Source: Liriodendron chinense (Eukaryota; Streptophyta; Magnoliopsida; Magnoliales; Magnoliaceae). From it: a DNA stretch of 64,000 nt. Positions 34,932 through 48,151 of the stretch are shown here, piece by piece; the stretch's first letter is position 1, and the number at the start of each line of letters is the position of its first letter. The stretch is taken from assembly GCA_003013855.2 (NCBI GenBank), contig PVNU02002795.1, positions 1-64,000 on the forward strand. Reading direction: 5' to 3'. The translations under genes were made by a program, and so were the position numbers. The notes below the pieces were generated by a model, which was not told the origin of the DNA, made no database searches, and saw only the letters and a list, made by a program, of their open reading frames with translations.

Positions 34932-37673
34932 ATGGGAGGAGAAGAAGAAGAAGAAGAGAGGGTGTGGAGCTGGGGAGCCGGTACGGACGGGCAGCTGGGT
35001 ACGGGCAGCATCCACGATCACCACCTCCCTCAACAGCTGCCCCTCTCCCCTTCCTCCGCTGCCCGTCCCGTCTCTCACATCGCTTGCGGTGGGGCCCACT
35101 CCATTGCCTTGCTCCACGGTAAAAACCAAAATCCTTTTTTGCATGTAGATGTATGGTTCCAATTTCTTCTCACCTTATTATATATTAGGAATTCCTGTGT
35201 TGGGCCCACCTATGATTAACATACACCGTTGGATTCGATAAGAGGGATTTACGTTGGATTCCACATAGCTGAAGAATAACCATTAGGGCTCGTTTGGATG
35301 ATTGTAAGTTTCTAATTTGGAAGTGACTTTCAGTTGTAAGTCACTTACAGGGAAGTGATTTCTCACACTCTTTCCTGGCAGTTTTGCCAGTGACTTGCAG
35401 GTTGTTGTTAGTGATTTGCTGGTGAATTTCCTCCCCATGTAAGTGACTTACCTGTAAGTCACTTCCCAATTACATAACTTACAGGCATCCAAACAACCCC
35501 TTGTTAGATAATCGCAATGATATGATAACAGCCTGTAAAATCGACGGTAGGAGTTCAAATCTCCTTAATCTCCCTTTTTGGTCCTTATCTTATTGTGGAT
35601 GTGGTCCATTTTATTTGGTTAAGAGTGATGTACTTTCTCAAGTATGGAGCAAATAGGTTGTTGTTGGGCCTATATGTCTTGAGTAATGTTAACACGTGCC
35701 TAACATGTATATGGGGGTCAGTGTATTTCATATTTAGGGGTCGATTGGATGGTGGTAAATGGTTTACTAGTAAATCACTTAAATGCTAGTAAATCATTTA
35801 CAACTTTGTTTGGCTTTAAGTTGTAAACGATTTACTAGTAAATCATTTACAGTGTTTGGATAGCCTGTAAATGGTTGCTAGTAAATCATTTACAGTATAA
35901 AATTAAAAAAAGAAGAAGAAGAGCTGTTTGCATTTATCAGCTAAAATCGCAGCTTTTTGCTTGTAAATGAGAAGGGACATTTGCTAGTAAATCACTTACC
36001 AGTAGTAAATGATTTACCAGAAAAGGAGGGCATCCGAACACAAATAGTGATGATTTACATTTACTAGTAAACCATTTACAAGCTATCCAAACGACCCCTT
36101 ATCCTTCATTTTTCATCCCTTATCCTTCATTTTTCATCTATTCGTTTTATAGGTGAGAAAGAGAGAGAGAGCTCTAGAATCTAAAAACCCAAGTGAAGAG
36201 AGTTCTTCATTTCTTTAAGAGAGTGAGAGATCTTGTTTTTCTTCTTGAATGAAAAATTAGGGGTTCTTGTATATATGAGAAGGTGATCCTCAATCAAGTG
36301 TTGGCTTGAGAAGAAAGCTTGTAATCCCATTCTCATATAGTGGATTTGATTGATGGCTCTGTACTTTTTTCCATCTCTGATTGAGAGGGTTATCCATGTA
36401 AATCAGTGTCCTCATGCTCTTATATTGTTATTTCCTTTTGTAAGTACCTTGTTGTACTTGTGTGGATCGGCTTGCATACTTTTGTTTGTTGAATTTCTGA
36501 AGTGATTCACATGGAGGGGAGAGTTCCACATCTCTCCATCGTGTGATATCAGAGCCACGGTTGTTGGTTTGTGGTAGTATTTGTGTGGATAGAGATGAAA
36601 ATTGCTACGTAAAGGATAATTGGTATCATCAAAAGTAATTGGTTCATATGAAAAGACAAGATGAAAAATATTCTCTATTCTAGACATTTGCGTGTGATCG
36701 GCATGAGAGAAAATGAAGGGAAGAAAATAAAAAGGCTATCAGAATGTCTTGCAATGGTTGGATGGTGTGGTCTTCAATCATTTTTGGAATCCATGGGGCA
36801 ATCCTTATGGAAGAAGCTTCATGACTTGTTTGAAAGGAAGATAAATTAACAAGTCTTGACAATCAAATATTGAGGCAAAACTTCGCATAAAGGCAATATG
36901 TTTGACAAAAAAGATTATTTGTCGCTATTGTACTGTCATTGGATACATAATGAGGTGATATTGAAACTTCAAGAGATAAACAAGGCGGGGAGAGTAACGA
37001 AACTTATGTTCTACTGGTTGTAAAATAAAGTTATAATTATCTTTATGTAGCGAAAATCGACATGGATTGAGTCATCAGTTCGAGAGCTTCTTATTATGCT
37101 AGACTCATGGTATTGAAAACAGGTACGTAATGGTTGTAACTTGTAACAACCATTATATGGTGGTAATGATAGGACCCGTTATGTGATACGAGACTATTAC
37201 GCCCCTTCTGAAATAGGGCCTGTAATGGGTCGATACGAGGCTGTAATGGGCTGATACATGCTTGTAATTGTTGAATATGGAGCTGCTATATGTATATATA
37301 TTTTCATTTAAAAATAATTTTGGCTGTTATAGGGCCATAAATGACCACAAGGTTGGCTGTTATGGTCACCGTTACCGTTATTGAATACCTTGGCTACACA
37401 TTGTAAGGATTTGTTCACCTCCTACAAGTTGGGAAAATTAGGTATTGTTTATAGTGAGCTAGATTATAAGATTTTATCAAGTCAATACTTGCTCGAGAAT
37501 CACCTTCTCGTATATACAAGAACCTTTCATCTTCCCTTTACTTGAGAAGAAAAATAAGATCTCTTACTCTCTTAAAACAATGAAGAAATCTCTACACTTT
37601 TCTTTTTGAGATTGTAGCTATCTATCTCTTTTTCTCTTTCTCACTCATAAAAGGAATAACCAAAGTATTTCAT

Positions 37674-37718
<45 letters not shown>

Positions 37719-40700
37719 ACTATTGAAGTGTGCGATGCTATAGGGAACTTAAATAGATTTCCTCTGGCATTTTTCTAGGTGTTTTGGGCAAGGTATTCCG
37801 TAACGGTAACGGTGGCCATAATGGCCAACACCGTTACCTTTACAATTCGGGTCATAACGGCTGTTACGGTCTCTTTTTTTATTAAAAGAAAACTCGAAAA
37901 AACTGTATCTGTCCCATAACGTTGAAAAAAAAAAAAATCCGAAGAACCTATATCTACCCTGTAACAAACTATTACAGGATTGTTATGACCTTTATAGGGG
38001 TGTAATGAGCCATTAATGGTGGTTACTGGTCATTTTGTGTATAACGGCCGCTACTACCATGTAACGTGTAATGGTTGCCACCGTTACCTTTACGTAACGG
38101 CCTTTACGGCACACCATGGTTTTGGGAGATGGTTGAAGAAGATGTGTGCCCGCGCGCGCGCGCGTAAGTGCGTCTTTGAATTCTTTGGAAGTAGTCGGCT
38201 CGCATCATTCATCACCTTAATCTCGAAGAAAGAGGGGGTAGAATGTTTGCGGGACTTCAGGGTGATAAGCTCAATAAGTTTCCCATACAAATTCTAGTGA
38301 AAGTATTGGCCACAAGGTTCCGATTAATCCACAAGCATGTTGTATCCAAGGCCCATGATGCCTTTGTTGAAGATAGACAAGTTTTGGACAGCATGTTGAT
38401 AGTCCAATGATGCATAGATTCTTGCCATATAGAAGGCAGGAGAGGCGTTGTTTGCATGCTCGATGTTGAAAAGGCGTACGATCATGTTGGTGGGGACTTC
38501 TTGGACTATATGTTGAATCGGCTTGGGTGCGTTGAAAAGTGGAGGAGATGGAGTCAAGTATGCATAAGGTTGCTCAAGTTTTGGATTCTAGTCAATGGGT
38601 TGACTAAAGGGTTCTTCAAATCCTCAAGAGGGCTGAGGCAAGGGGACCCACTATCACCATTCTTATTGGTTGCGGTTGTGGAAGCCTTAAGCAAAATGTT
38701 GGACAAGGGGGTCTCGATGGGGGTAATCAGCGGATTTGAGGTCAACAAGGGATAATTCCACATATCCATCTCCAATTTGTAGAAGATACATTACCGTCTT
38801 GTAGAGGCGTCAAAGCTGGACAACCTAAGGAAGATTGTTTGCTGCTTTGAAGTGGTGTCAGGCTTAAAAATGAACATTGAAAAGAGCTAAATGTTGGATA
38901 TTGGCATCTCCAATGAGGAAGAAAAGGAGCTAGTAGAGGTGTTTGGATGCAAGGCTGGTTCGTTTCCCTCTACGTACTTGGGGATTCCACTTTGTATCGA
39001 GTAGCCTGCAAAGCACTTATGGGATAGGGTGATAGAAAATTTTGGGCATCTCCATCGTTGTTGGGGGGTTGGGGGCGGCTTTATTGAATCTCAAGCTTTA
39101 TTTCTTGTCTTTGTTAAAGTGTCCTAAGAGGGTGTTGAAAAACTTAGGGAATCTCAGATGTGATTTATTATGGCGTGGATCGGAGGTGAAAAACAAGTTC
39201 CATCTTGTGCAGCAGGAGGACTTGTGTAGGTCAACAAGAAGAGGGAGCGGGTATCAGGAAGTTGGAGATAATGAACTTGGCACTTTTGGGGAGGTTTGAC
39301 ATTGATGAGGGAAGTGATAGTTATGAAGTATGTCAAAGGAGTGTCATCATCAACATTTATTTGCTTTGCTGGTGGAGTGAGGAATCAATTAACCACCTCT
39401 CATCGACAATGCGTTTGCAAGGAAGATGTGGTAAAGATATTTTGGAATCTTTGCGGTGGCTTGGGTGATGCAAGAGTCAATTAAGGAATTACTTTGGTCG
39501 TGGCATGGGGGTGGGGTAGGCAAGAGGGGTTGGAGGTTATGCAGGTTGGCATGTTGGGGGGGGGGGGTTATGGAGGGGAACAACCCCCCCCCCACACACA
39601 CACACACACACGTACACGTGAAGACACAACAGTGCTCAAGACACAGGCCCAACAACCTATTTGCTCCACACTTGAGAAATTAGACCGCTCTTAGCCAAAT
39701 AAAGTGGACCACACACATGAGGATAGACTACATATCCAATAATCTCCCCTTCCATACTCATGAGGGAGGCTTCATCTTGCTAAGTAATTGACCAACAAAC
39801 CCAATGTTCATCTGACATCAAGCCCTACTAGGGCCCAACAAGACTCCAATTTTGTCCTTTGGTAAGGCCTTTGGTATAATATCTAACAGATTTCATTCTG
39901 TTAGAGCTTTCTTTAACTTTAGCAACCCCAACTCTAACACATCCCATACCCAATAATAACACAAGTCAATGCTCTGTCTGGTATGCTTTGCTTGATACTA
40001 AGATAAACGTGTGACTCTTTAACTATCACAATTAAGCATAGACTCTCTGTTTGACACCTAAATTTTTGTAATATTTTTCATTCATGATATCTCTTTACAT
40101 GCTTCTACAGTTGCAATATATTCGACCTTAGTAAAGAACACATTTTTGCAACTTAGATTGCCATTAGACTATTCCCCTTGCAAATGTCAACACACAAACT
40201 AGGTGGACTTTTTCGAGTCTCTATCTCCTCTGAAATCAGCATCTATGCATCATTCAATCTCCAGTTTGCCATTTTCAAAACATAAATACATCTTGAAAGT
40301 ACCTTTGAGATACCTGAGATTCCATTTCATTACGACCTGATGTTCTTTGCTAGGATTGGCAGGAAACCGGCCCACAACGCCAACTACATGTGCTATGTCT
40401 GGCATAGTACAAATGAGGTATTCAATAATGGTAAATGGTGGCCATAATGGCCACCGCCGTTAGTGTTTTTAGGCGTGGGGGGTGGGGACAAAGTCGGTCT
40501 ACAATAGACCATTACGTTCCCGTAGCACATAACAGTGTCCATCGTTACCCTTTCTGTACACTATGAGTACAAACCTCAGCATGCATCATAATATGCACAA
40601 TTGATGCACAAGGAGTTCTCTTCATTTCCTTCTTCTCATGTGAAGGGCTTTGATTAAAACTGAACTTGAAATGGGTTACAGGAGGTGTTGCAATTGGCTT

Positions 40701-41483
40701 TGCGTTCTTTGTGTGAAAAGGACAAACTTCTAGATATACTCTCTTGCAACAAGTTGTATCACTTAATGGGCCCCACAATTACAGTTACGGCCACACATGA
40801 CTGTTTTTGAATACCTGGAGAAATATAGCCAAGTAGACTCACCTAACAAATTTTGCCCACTGTAGTTGTAAGTCTTTCTAGTGTCCAGCTTTAGAATGTT
40901 GCCATGGAAACCTGATGGTGATGCTGGATTTTTATTGTGCTGTGAGTGGCAACTGCCCATCCATGATTTGCACAACCAACAAGGCCAAAGGGAGGTGAAG
41001 TTAGCTTCTTTTTTTGCTTTCTGACCCTTAATTCCAGAACCTCAACCCCGATCTTATGATCTCCCCATAACTTCATAAGTAAAATTCGCTCAACTGATTA
41101 GCTTTAGCAGGTAGTGAAATCTTTGAATCATTGAGAGCTTTTATAGACCTATGTTTATAAAGAGATCATTTTCCAACTGCTGATGGTTCTCTGGACCTTT
41201 GGGAGGAAGTGACAGCAATTCCATCAAGGCAAGGAGCTTCTCTGGACCTTTGGGAGGAAGAGATGGCAATTCCATCCAGGCAAGGAGCTTCTATCTCTCT
41301 CAATAGAACTCAGAGGACTAATAACTCTGATAATATAATTTGTAAATTGTCATTTCGTTTGCTAGAGATGCTGCATTATGTTCTGTAGTCTGCATTTGGA
41401 ACTGGAAACTCGAATACTTTCATCCATCTTATTATTATTATTATTATTATTTTGAAAGGTTACTCTCATCAGCCTATCAGGGT

Positions 41484-41530
<47 letters not shown>

Positions 41531-44500
41531 AACTTGGATCTCTTCCTATACACTGGTGCCCATGTTTCCTACAACTTGGATCTCTTCCTCAGTTGACATG
41601 AGTTTCAAATTTTCCTGGGGCAGCATGCTGTTTAATATATGAACCATCTTTTTCTTTTTACTAGACTATGGTGTGTTTGGCGCTTGGAACTCATCCACCA
41701 TATTCATGGAATACATACATGTCTATCTACAGTCTACACCTCCGAATCATGGGCTCGATTGTAGATGATGCATAACCCAAATCATATTCATCTGACTGAC
41801 CATTACTGTCCACTTGATATCTGTTGTTATATGATTAAAAAGAAGATGGTCAGTGGTCCAAATCCAACAGGCTAAAAATGAGGCGGTTAAGATAATCTGA
41901 TTGGTGTGATTTCCATGCTTCTTCCATCGACAGTTTCACTGACAATTAGGATATTCTGGAGTGATGTCCATGTATGCTCCCATTTCTTAATCGTCAGTTT
42001 ATCCTATTCTTTTTCTCGTCACTAGTTCTTATGTGGGATTCAACCACGACACTATGTTTGCCACTGGATAACTCGATTAGACATTCATAAAAGATATTTT
42101 CCATTTAGGGGCACTGATGTTTTGTAGATATGCAGGTGGTAGGGTACTGACATGGGGGAGAGGCAACTGTGGTCAGCTTGGTCATGGCGATCTACTGAAC
42201 AGTGTAAAACCAAAGCTTGTAGAGTTCTTCAAAAATATATGCCATGTTTCTGCTGGATGGAATCACTCTGGATTTGTTTCAGGTCTGTTTGGGCCCAAAA
42301 AAATAAAGGTTTCTTATTGATAAATCAAGCATTTAACCCTCTCTGAATGATAATGAACTTGATGTTGCAGGCTGCCATAATACCATTTTTTAATGATATT
42401 ATATTCAAGTTTGCATTGATTTTCAATGGTGTGCAGAAAATAGCAGTTGGTACATTAGATTTTTGAATGCCTATTGGTCAAGTTGCTCTGTTGTTTTACA
42501 ATTTATACTGGTTTTTACAGTTTTTATATTTGATATTAGTTATGGGAGCTTTGCTAAGCCCAAACATGTGTGCAATTAAAGCTCACATACACATCACACA
42601 TGCCAGCATGGCATGGTAGGTCCATGATCCAATCCATCCATCAGAATGGCACCGCTAGGTCCATGATCCAATCCATCCATCAGAATGGGACCACTACATT
42701 GGTGCCCTAGGCCAAGAATCTGGTTGATCCAGTTTGCAAACAAATATACAGCTCTAAAAAACTTGGCTGAAGTTTTACAGCCCATCCTCCTGTTTCCAAT
42801 ATTGGCGCCCACATGCTGATTGGACCAGATTTTATTTTGGGAAAACATGTATGAGGTTGGACCAAGCTGATTGATAGATTAGATCTCACAGGTATGTGCC
42901 ATGCTGGCATATTTGTGGCATGTACACGAGCTTTGTTGCACATGTGTGTGTTGTTAGCAAAGCTTTTAGTTATGGTAAATTACCAATGGGGCCTATGGTT
43001 TTCCAATGTATTTTAGAGGAATTATATTGACGCATTGATCTGTATAGTATCCTTGATTTTCATATGCTAGTTTTGTGGGTCAGTAATTCAGACCATTGGT
43101 ATGATGGGCCCTACCTAGGATGGGCTTTGGTTCAAAAGTCTCCTGGATAGAGATCCTAGCCATCCAATCTTTAGACTTTTTCAGTTGAATATGGACCGTT
43201 GCTGTATCTCTCTTCTTAACCATCCATTTGCCAGCCAAAAATCAAAGGGTCCTGATTGTATTGTTAAAGAGATTTTTGGGGAATGAACCATCCACAGTGG
43301 ATCCCACCATATCAATGGTCTGAAGTACGGAACCATGGGCCCCGCCTGTACAAACTGAAAACCCGAAGACACCATGCATATTGTTTGAGGGTCATATAAT
43401 TCCTCTCTATAGGAAAACTGTTCTATGTTCTTCTCCCAAAGTGATGTCTAGTGATTTTGATTCATTTTGGTGGGCTCAAGCATGCTCCTGGAGCAGTCTT
43501 CAGGGTTGCTTCCTTTAAGTGAGCGCATCCTTGTTAGCAATGTTGTCAAAATACCACGATTTACAATTTACGGTTTGCAATTTTAGTTGAATCTTACGCA
43601 AAACAATTTGAATCCCTTTTTAGATGAATCCTACGATTCTATGTTTTGAATCCTACAGTTTACGATTCAAATCCTAGTTTACGATTCAATTGTACTTGTT
43701 CTCTTCTGTTTTAAGCTTTGCTTGGGTTTCATTTTATGTTTTTAAATTGGTGGGGGCTTTAAGAATTGATTAAAAGAGGTCAATTATTTTTGTTATGTTC
43801 TTTATAAGAGATTAAGTGATGGATATTCTCTTCAACGTTAAATTGTTTTGCATTTTCTTATGATTTCTTCTTAATTGATTGAAACACCAAATTGATGTAT
43901 GAGTTATCTGGAATGTTTTTATAGATGGTTGTGATCATTTTGGCCTAGATATATTGTGGAATTGATGGTTAAAAATCAAAATATCTTTTTCCGTCGGTCT
44001 ACATAACTGAATGCTGCTTTTCCAATGTGAATCTATGCTCAAGAATGGTAAAAAGAACATAAATTATTAAAGTATTCTTGTTTGGTTTTTAAGATAAATT
44101 TCTTGAATGACAAAAAATAAAGCAAAGACAAGAATCATCTAACACTATCATGATATGGAGATGTAATGGTGGGTGTGGATGGGAAATGGATGACTGATTA
44201 GTTTTTTTTTTTTCCCTGATTTATTTATATTTTGTAGATTTTCTTCAAAATTTAAAGAAAATAATTTAAAAAAATCTTATGATTTATGATACGATTTGTG
44301 ATTGGACATGATTCAACCTTCATTACGATTTGCGATACAATAACGATTTTGACAACATTACTCATTAGGAATCACTATTTCAATAGAGACAAGGACTTGG
44401 ATGGGACAACACGACACATTTTACTTAGTGTAGTTCCACTGTGTGAAGATATTGAGAATCTTCATTTTTTTTGCATAGGTGGAAGCATTGGAAAGAGTAG

Positions 44501-47500
44501 TCTCCATGTTGGATATTGGTTAAGGAGTGCATCCTTGCAAGGAATCAGCATGTATTCCATAGATCAGGGACATGGACTGAACAATACTGCACATTCTTGT
44601 TCAGTGTAGTTCCAATAGTGGATTTGTTCTTCCATGGATTTTTTTTCCTGGTGTAGATGATGAGTATCTTTGTCTTCATTTACTGGTGGAAACATTGTCT
44701 GGGGGCACCTTCAAACTCTTACTTTCTTGGCAATCGTTTGAAGAGTCCGGGACGAATATCACAACAAAGGGGGTTTTGTATTTTTCTGATAAACTCAAGG
44801 GACCATTATGGATTCTGTAGAGAGAGCCTCAATTTTTTGATAGAATACTATAATTATATTGGAGGAAGACTTCCTGACCTCAATGGAGAAGGATATGTTC
44901 GGAGATTCGGTGGGTATTACTATAGAAATGCCCACTAATAAAACGAAAATCACAACTGATTATCCGATTTGTTGATCGGTTTTTTTAGGAAAGGATTCTC
45001 TGACAACAACATAGAAATTCACTCATTTTATATCACAAATGAAGGAAAGATGACATTAAAGAAGTTAAGGGACATTCGGGGAATCGGGTGTTAGACGAAA
45101 TCACAACACAGGGGTTTTTGTATTTTTCTGATAAACTCAAGGGACTATTATGGATTCTGTAGAGAGAGCCTCAATTTTTTTATAGAATACTATAATTATA
45201 TTGGAGGAGCAAAGAAAGAGGAAAACCTATATCCATTAACACGATAGCAATTGGCAATTACAAGAACTGGCTTTTTTTTTTTTTTAAAGGTTACCAGAAA
45301 TGGCTTTGCCAGACCATTCCGTTTACATCCATTGGAAGTTGGAACAACACAAAAAGCACTAGGCCATGCCTTGGACATGGCTCTAATCTCACTAACAATA
45401 AAACACCTCTTCCATGGAGCTGGGAACGAAGTGGCAACCTAAGATGTAGCACTTCGGGTCGCCTTCCTTGGTGAGCTGACATGAGAAAGATTCCCATGCT
45501 CTATGCCCATGTGAATAGCTTCCAGCTCGGCACGCTTAAAATCTCCTACACTGATCAATAGAGAAGGCCTATTTGACCATCCCAAGCTCATCAAGAACCA
45601 CAGCTCCCATCTCTGACTGGCCACAGTTAATGAGGGAGCTACCATACACATTCAGCTTCTGGATATTACAGCTGGATGGTGCTGCACTGACTTGACCTTG
45701 GGATTGAAACTTCTGTCATTTACGATCTCCACCAATTTCTGGGGAGGCCTGCATGAATGTTCGCGCCATATCACTGTACTCCCTAAGAGCACCATAACTT
45801 TGTTTAGGTTGGTTATTTAGAGCATTGAGAAGTATTCCCCTCACAACTCCTTTTCACTTTTCTTCTCTTTTCTGTCTCTACCATGCTATAGATTTGAACA
45901 GAGCTTAGAAACCTAGCAGTAATCAATATCATTTTCCGTTCTATAGTGGCCTACATATGATGAAAGTTACATGCATGTGGAAGTGTAAAGCCTTCATGCC
46001 TGGGTCTGAAATTTTGAAAATCGGCATATTGACAATTGTTGAACTGCTTGGTTCATAAGTTTATAGGGAGCATGACCGAAGGCTTATAATTATTGGGACT
46101 CAAGAAGTCCCGTCTTAATGCATGTAACTAAAAAGCACTCAGTTTCCAAGATGGGTATTAAAACCCCCTGCCATCCGCTTCTGTTAGCTGAGTCACATAT
46201 TTGCCCCTGCAGCAAAGTGCCATGCAAGTGGCTGACTGAATCCTACCTTCTCCACTCGTAAATGTGGGACGTGGATTGCGTCCGACCACTGGTCGGACCT
46301 TTAAGCGTCCGACCAGATCAGTATGGGGGCCCACTCTGATGTATCCGTTTATCAACGCCGTCCATTCATTTTCTAAGATCATTTTAAGGAGTGACTCTAA
46401 AAACGAGGAATATCCAACGCTCAAGTGGGCCACACCAAATAGTGAGCAGAACCTGGTGATGTCATTACTACATTAGTCCGCTACCGTAGTGATGACGTCA
46501 CCAAGTTCCGCACACTATTTAGTGTGGCCCACTTGAACGTTGGATCTGCCTCTATGTTGGGCCAATATTCTAGAATGATATTATAAAAGGAATGAACAGC
46601 ATGGATAAACAGATACATCAGGATGGGCCCCACACTGATCTGGTCGGACGCTTAAAGGTCCGACCAGTGGTCGGACACAATCCGCGTCCGTAAATGTGAC
46701 ATCTTTATGTGGGATTTAGGCCGTTCGTTTGATAGTGTCCGCTGTTTATGTGATGTAGAATGAAAATCTAACCGATCGGGTTATCAACTGGACCAAAGCT
46801 CTACGAGAAAAATGAATGGTTAAAAAGGATTGGATCCTAATTTGCATCTACATAAGGTCTACCTGATTCCTAGACTACCCTAATTTTGTGACATGTCACA
46901 TACATAGTGCGGTCCACATGAGATATGGCCTGAATGTTGGGCGGGAAAAAAAAAAAAGAAAAGAAACCTGGGCTCACTCTTTATGACTGATATGTTATCT
47001 TATACTCTGGCAGATGCGTGGCAATTGATACAAAGGCACCAAGGAATTGTATGCATCGCATGCATTACCTCAAGACCATCCAAATTGCTAGACCATAACA
47101 TCAAGCAACAAGGGCAAATGTTGAGTATATTTTTTTCTAAATTAGTGAATTTTAATTATGGGGCTTTTTATTACCAAATTTCAAAAGGGGGTTTTATTGG
47201 TAAATTAATAAGGATGAGGATTCTTTGCTCCCCAAACTTACACACAAGGGGTGTTTGGTCATTCTCCCTAGTTTATACTTATCTTTTTACCATGCATGTG
47301 GCTGCACTTCTTGAATGAGCCTCTTTATGTTTTTCTAGAAAAAAAAGTCTCTTTATATATTTATCGAAGTGCTCAGGCGTAATTCTTTATAGACCAATGT
47401 GTTCGCTTCAGATTGGTAATTCCAATTTTATATAATCTTTGATTGCTTGTATTTTTTTTCTTTTTTATTTTTCAGATACAGGAGGCCTTTTTACTTGTGG

Positions 47501-48072
47501 AGATGGATCCTTTGGGCAACTTGGGCATGGTGATTATCAATCGCATTCATCTCCTACTGAAGTCTCATTCTTTAATTCTAAGCATGTGGTACAAATAGAG
47601 TGTGGGATGCGTCACTCACTTACCTTATCAAAAGGTAAAAATATAGTAAATGTGGTGCTTATAGTTGAAGTTACTACTAACGTCAATGCTTTTGTACGTA
47701 ATTGTCCATGGACCAAGTAAATGGTTTATAAAAGTGTCTCGTTAAGAATAACTAGCTTGGAATAATGACAAAAATGTCAACAATGTCACTAAGGGCATGT
47801 TTGGATACACCAATTCCATGGAAATCATTGGAAATGGAAAAGTTTTCCATTGATGTGACAGTTGAGATGTTTGGATAGAAAAGAAATGGGTGGCCTCCGC
47901 AAAGTAGTTATTACTCATTGCATTTTTCCATAGTTAATATTCTTTGGCACAAGAAGCTAGGTGATGATTGTCACACATTTTTGAGAGTTACACTTGCTAT
48001 CCAAGCAAGTTCCTTCAAAATGGAATCTATGTTTTAGTAGTGTTCATGGAAACAATCATTCTTAATCATTAG

Positions 48073-48151
<79 letters not shown>

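Larger units (their letters stand above)
35119..42135 (+). other. Intron 1 of the RCC1 gene (7.0 kb)
   Basis: Phase 1, donor CACG|GTAAAA, acceptor ATGCAG|GTGG. It is nearly all transposons: Tourist-like MITEs (35286-35500, 35737-36098), an inverted pair of copia LTR pieces (36142-37660), GGTAACGG-type inverted-repeat elements (37109-38114 and 40417-40815), a dead LINE (38175-39300), poly(G), GA and TTA microsatellites. The stretch 39700-40410 holds nothing I can name. Confidence 0.85.
42283..47475 (+). other. Intron 2 of the RCC1 gene (5.2 kb)
   Basis: Phase 1, donor TTTCAG|GTCTG, acceptor TTTTTCAG|ATACAG. Contents: a short tandem duplication (42618-42695), an element with AATGTTGTCAAAA ends (43539-44359), a ~112-bp direct repeat pair (44755 and 45099), a probable LINE 3' end on the minus strand (45272-45780) and a Mutator-like MITE (46267-46689). 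Confidence 0.85.

Noticed and set aside
34650..35162. 170-residue minus-strand frame over RCC1 exon 1
   Set aside because: It overlaps the first RCC1 exon in antisense and runs into the MITE; there is no domain.
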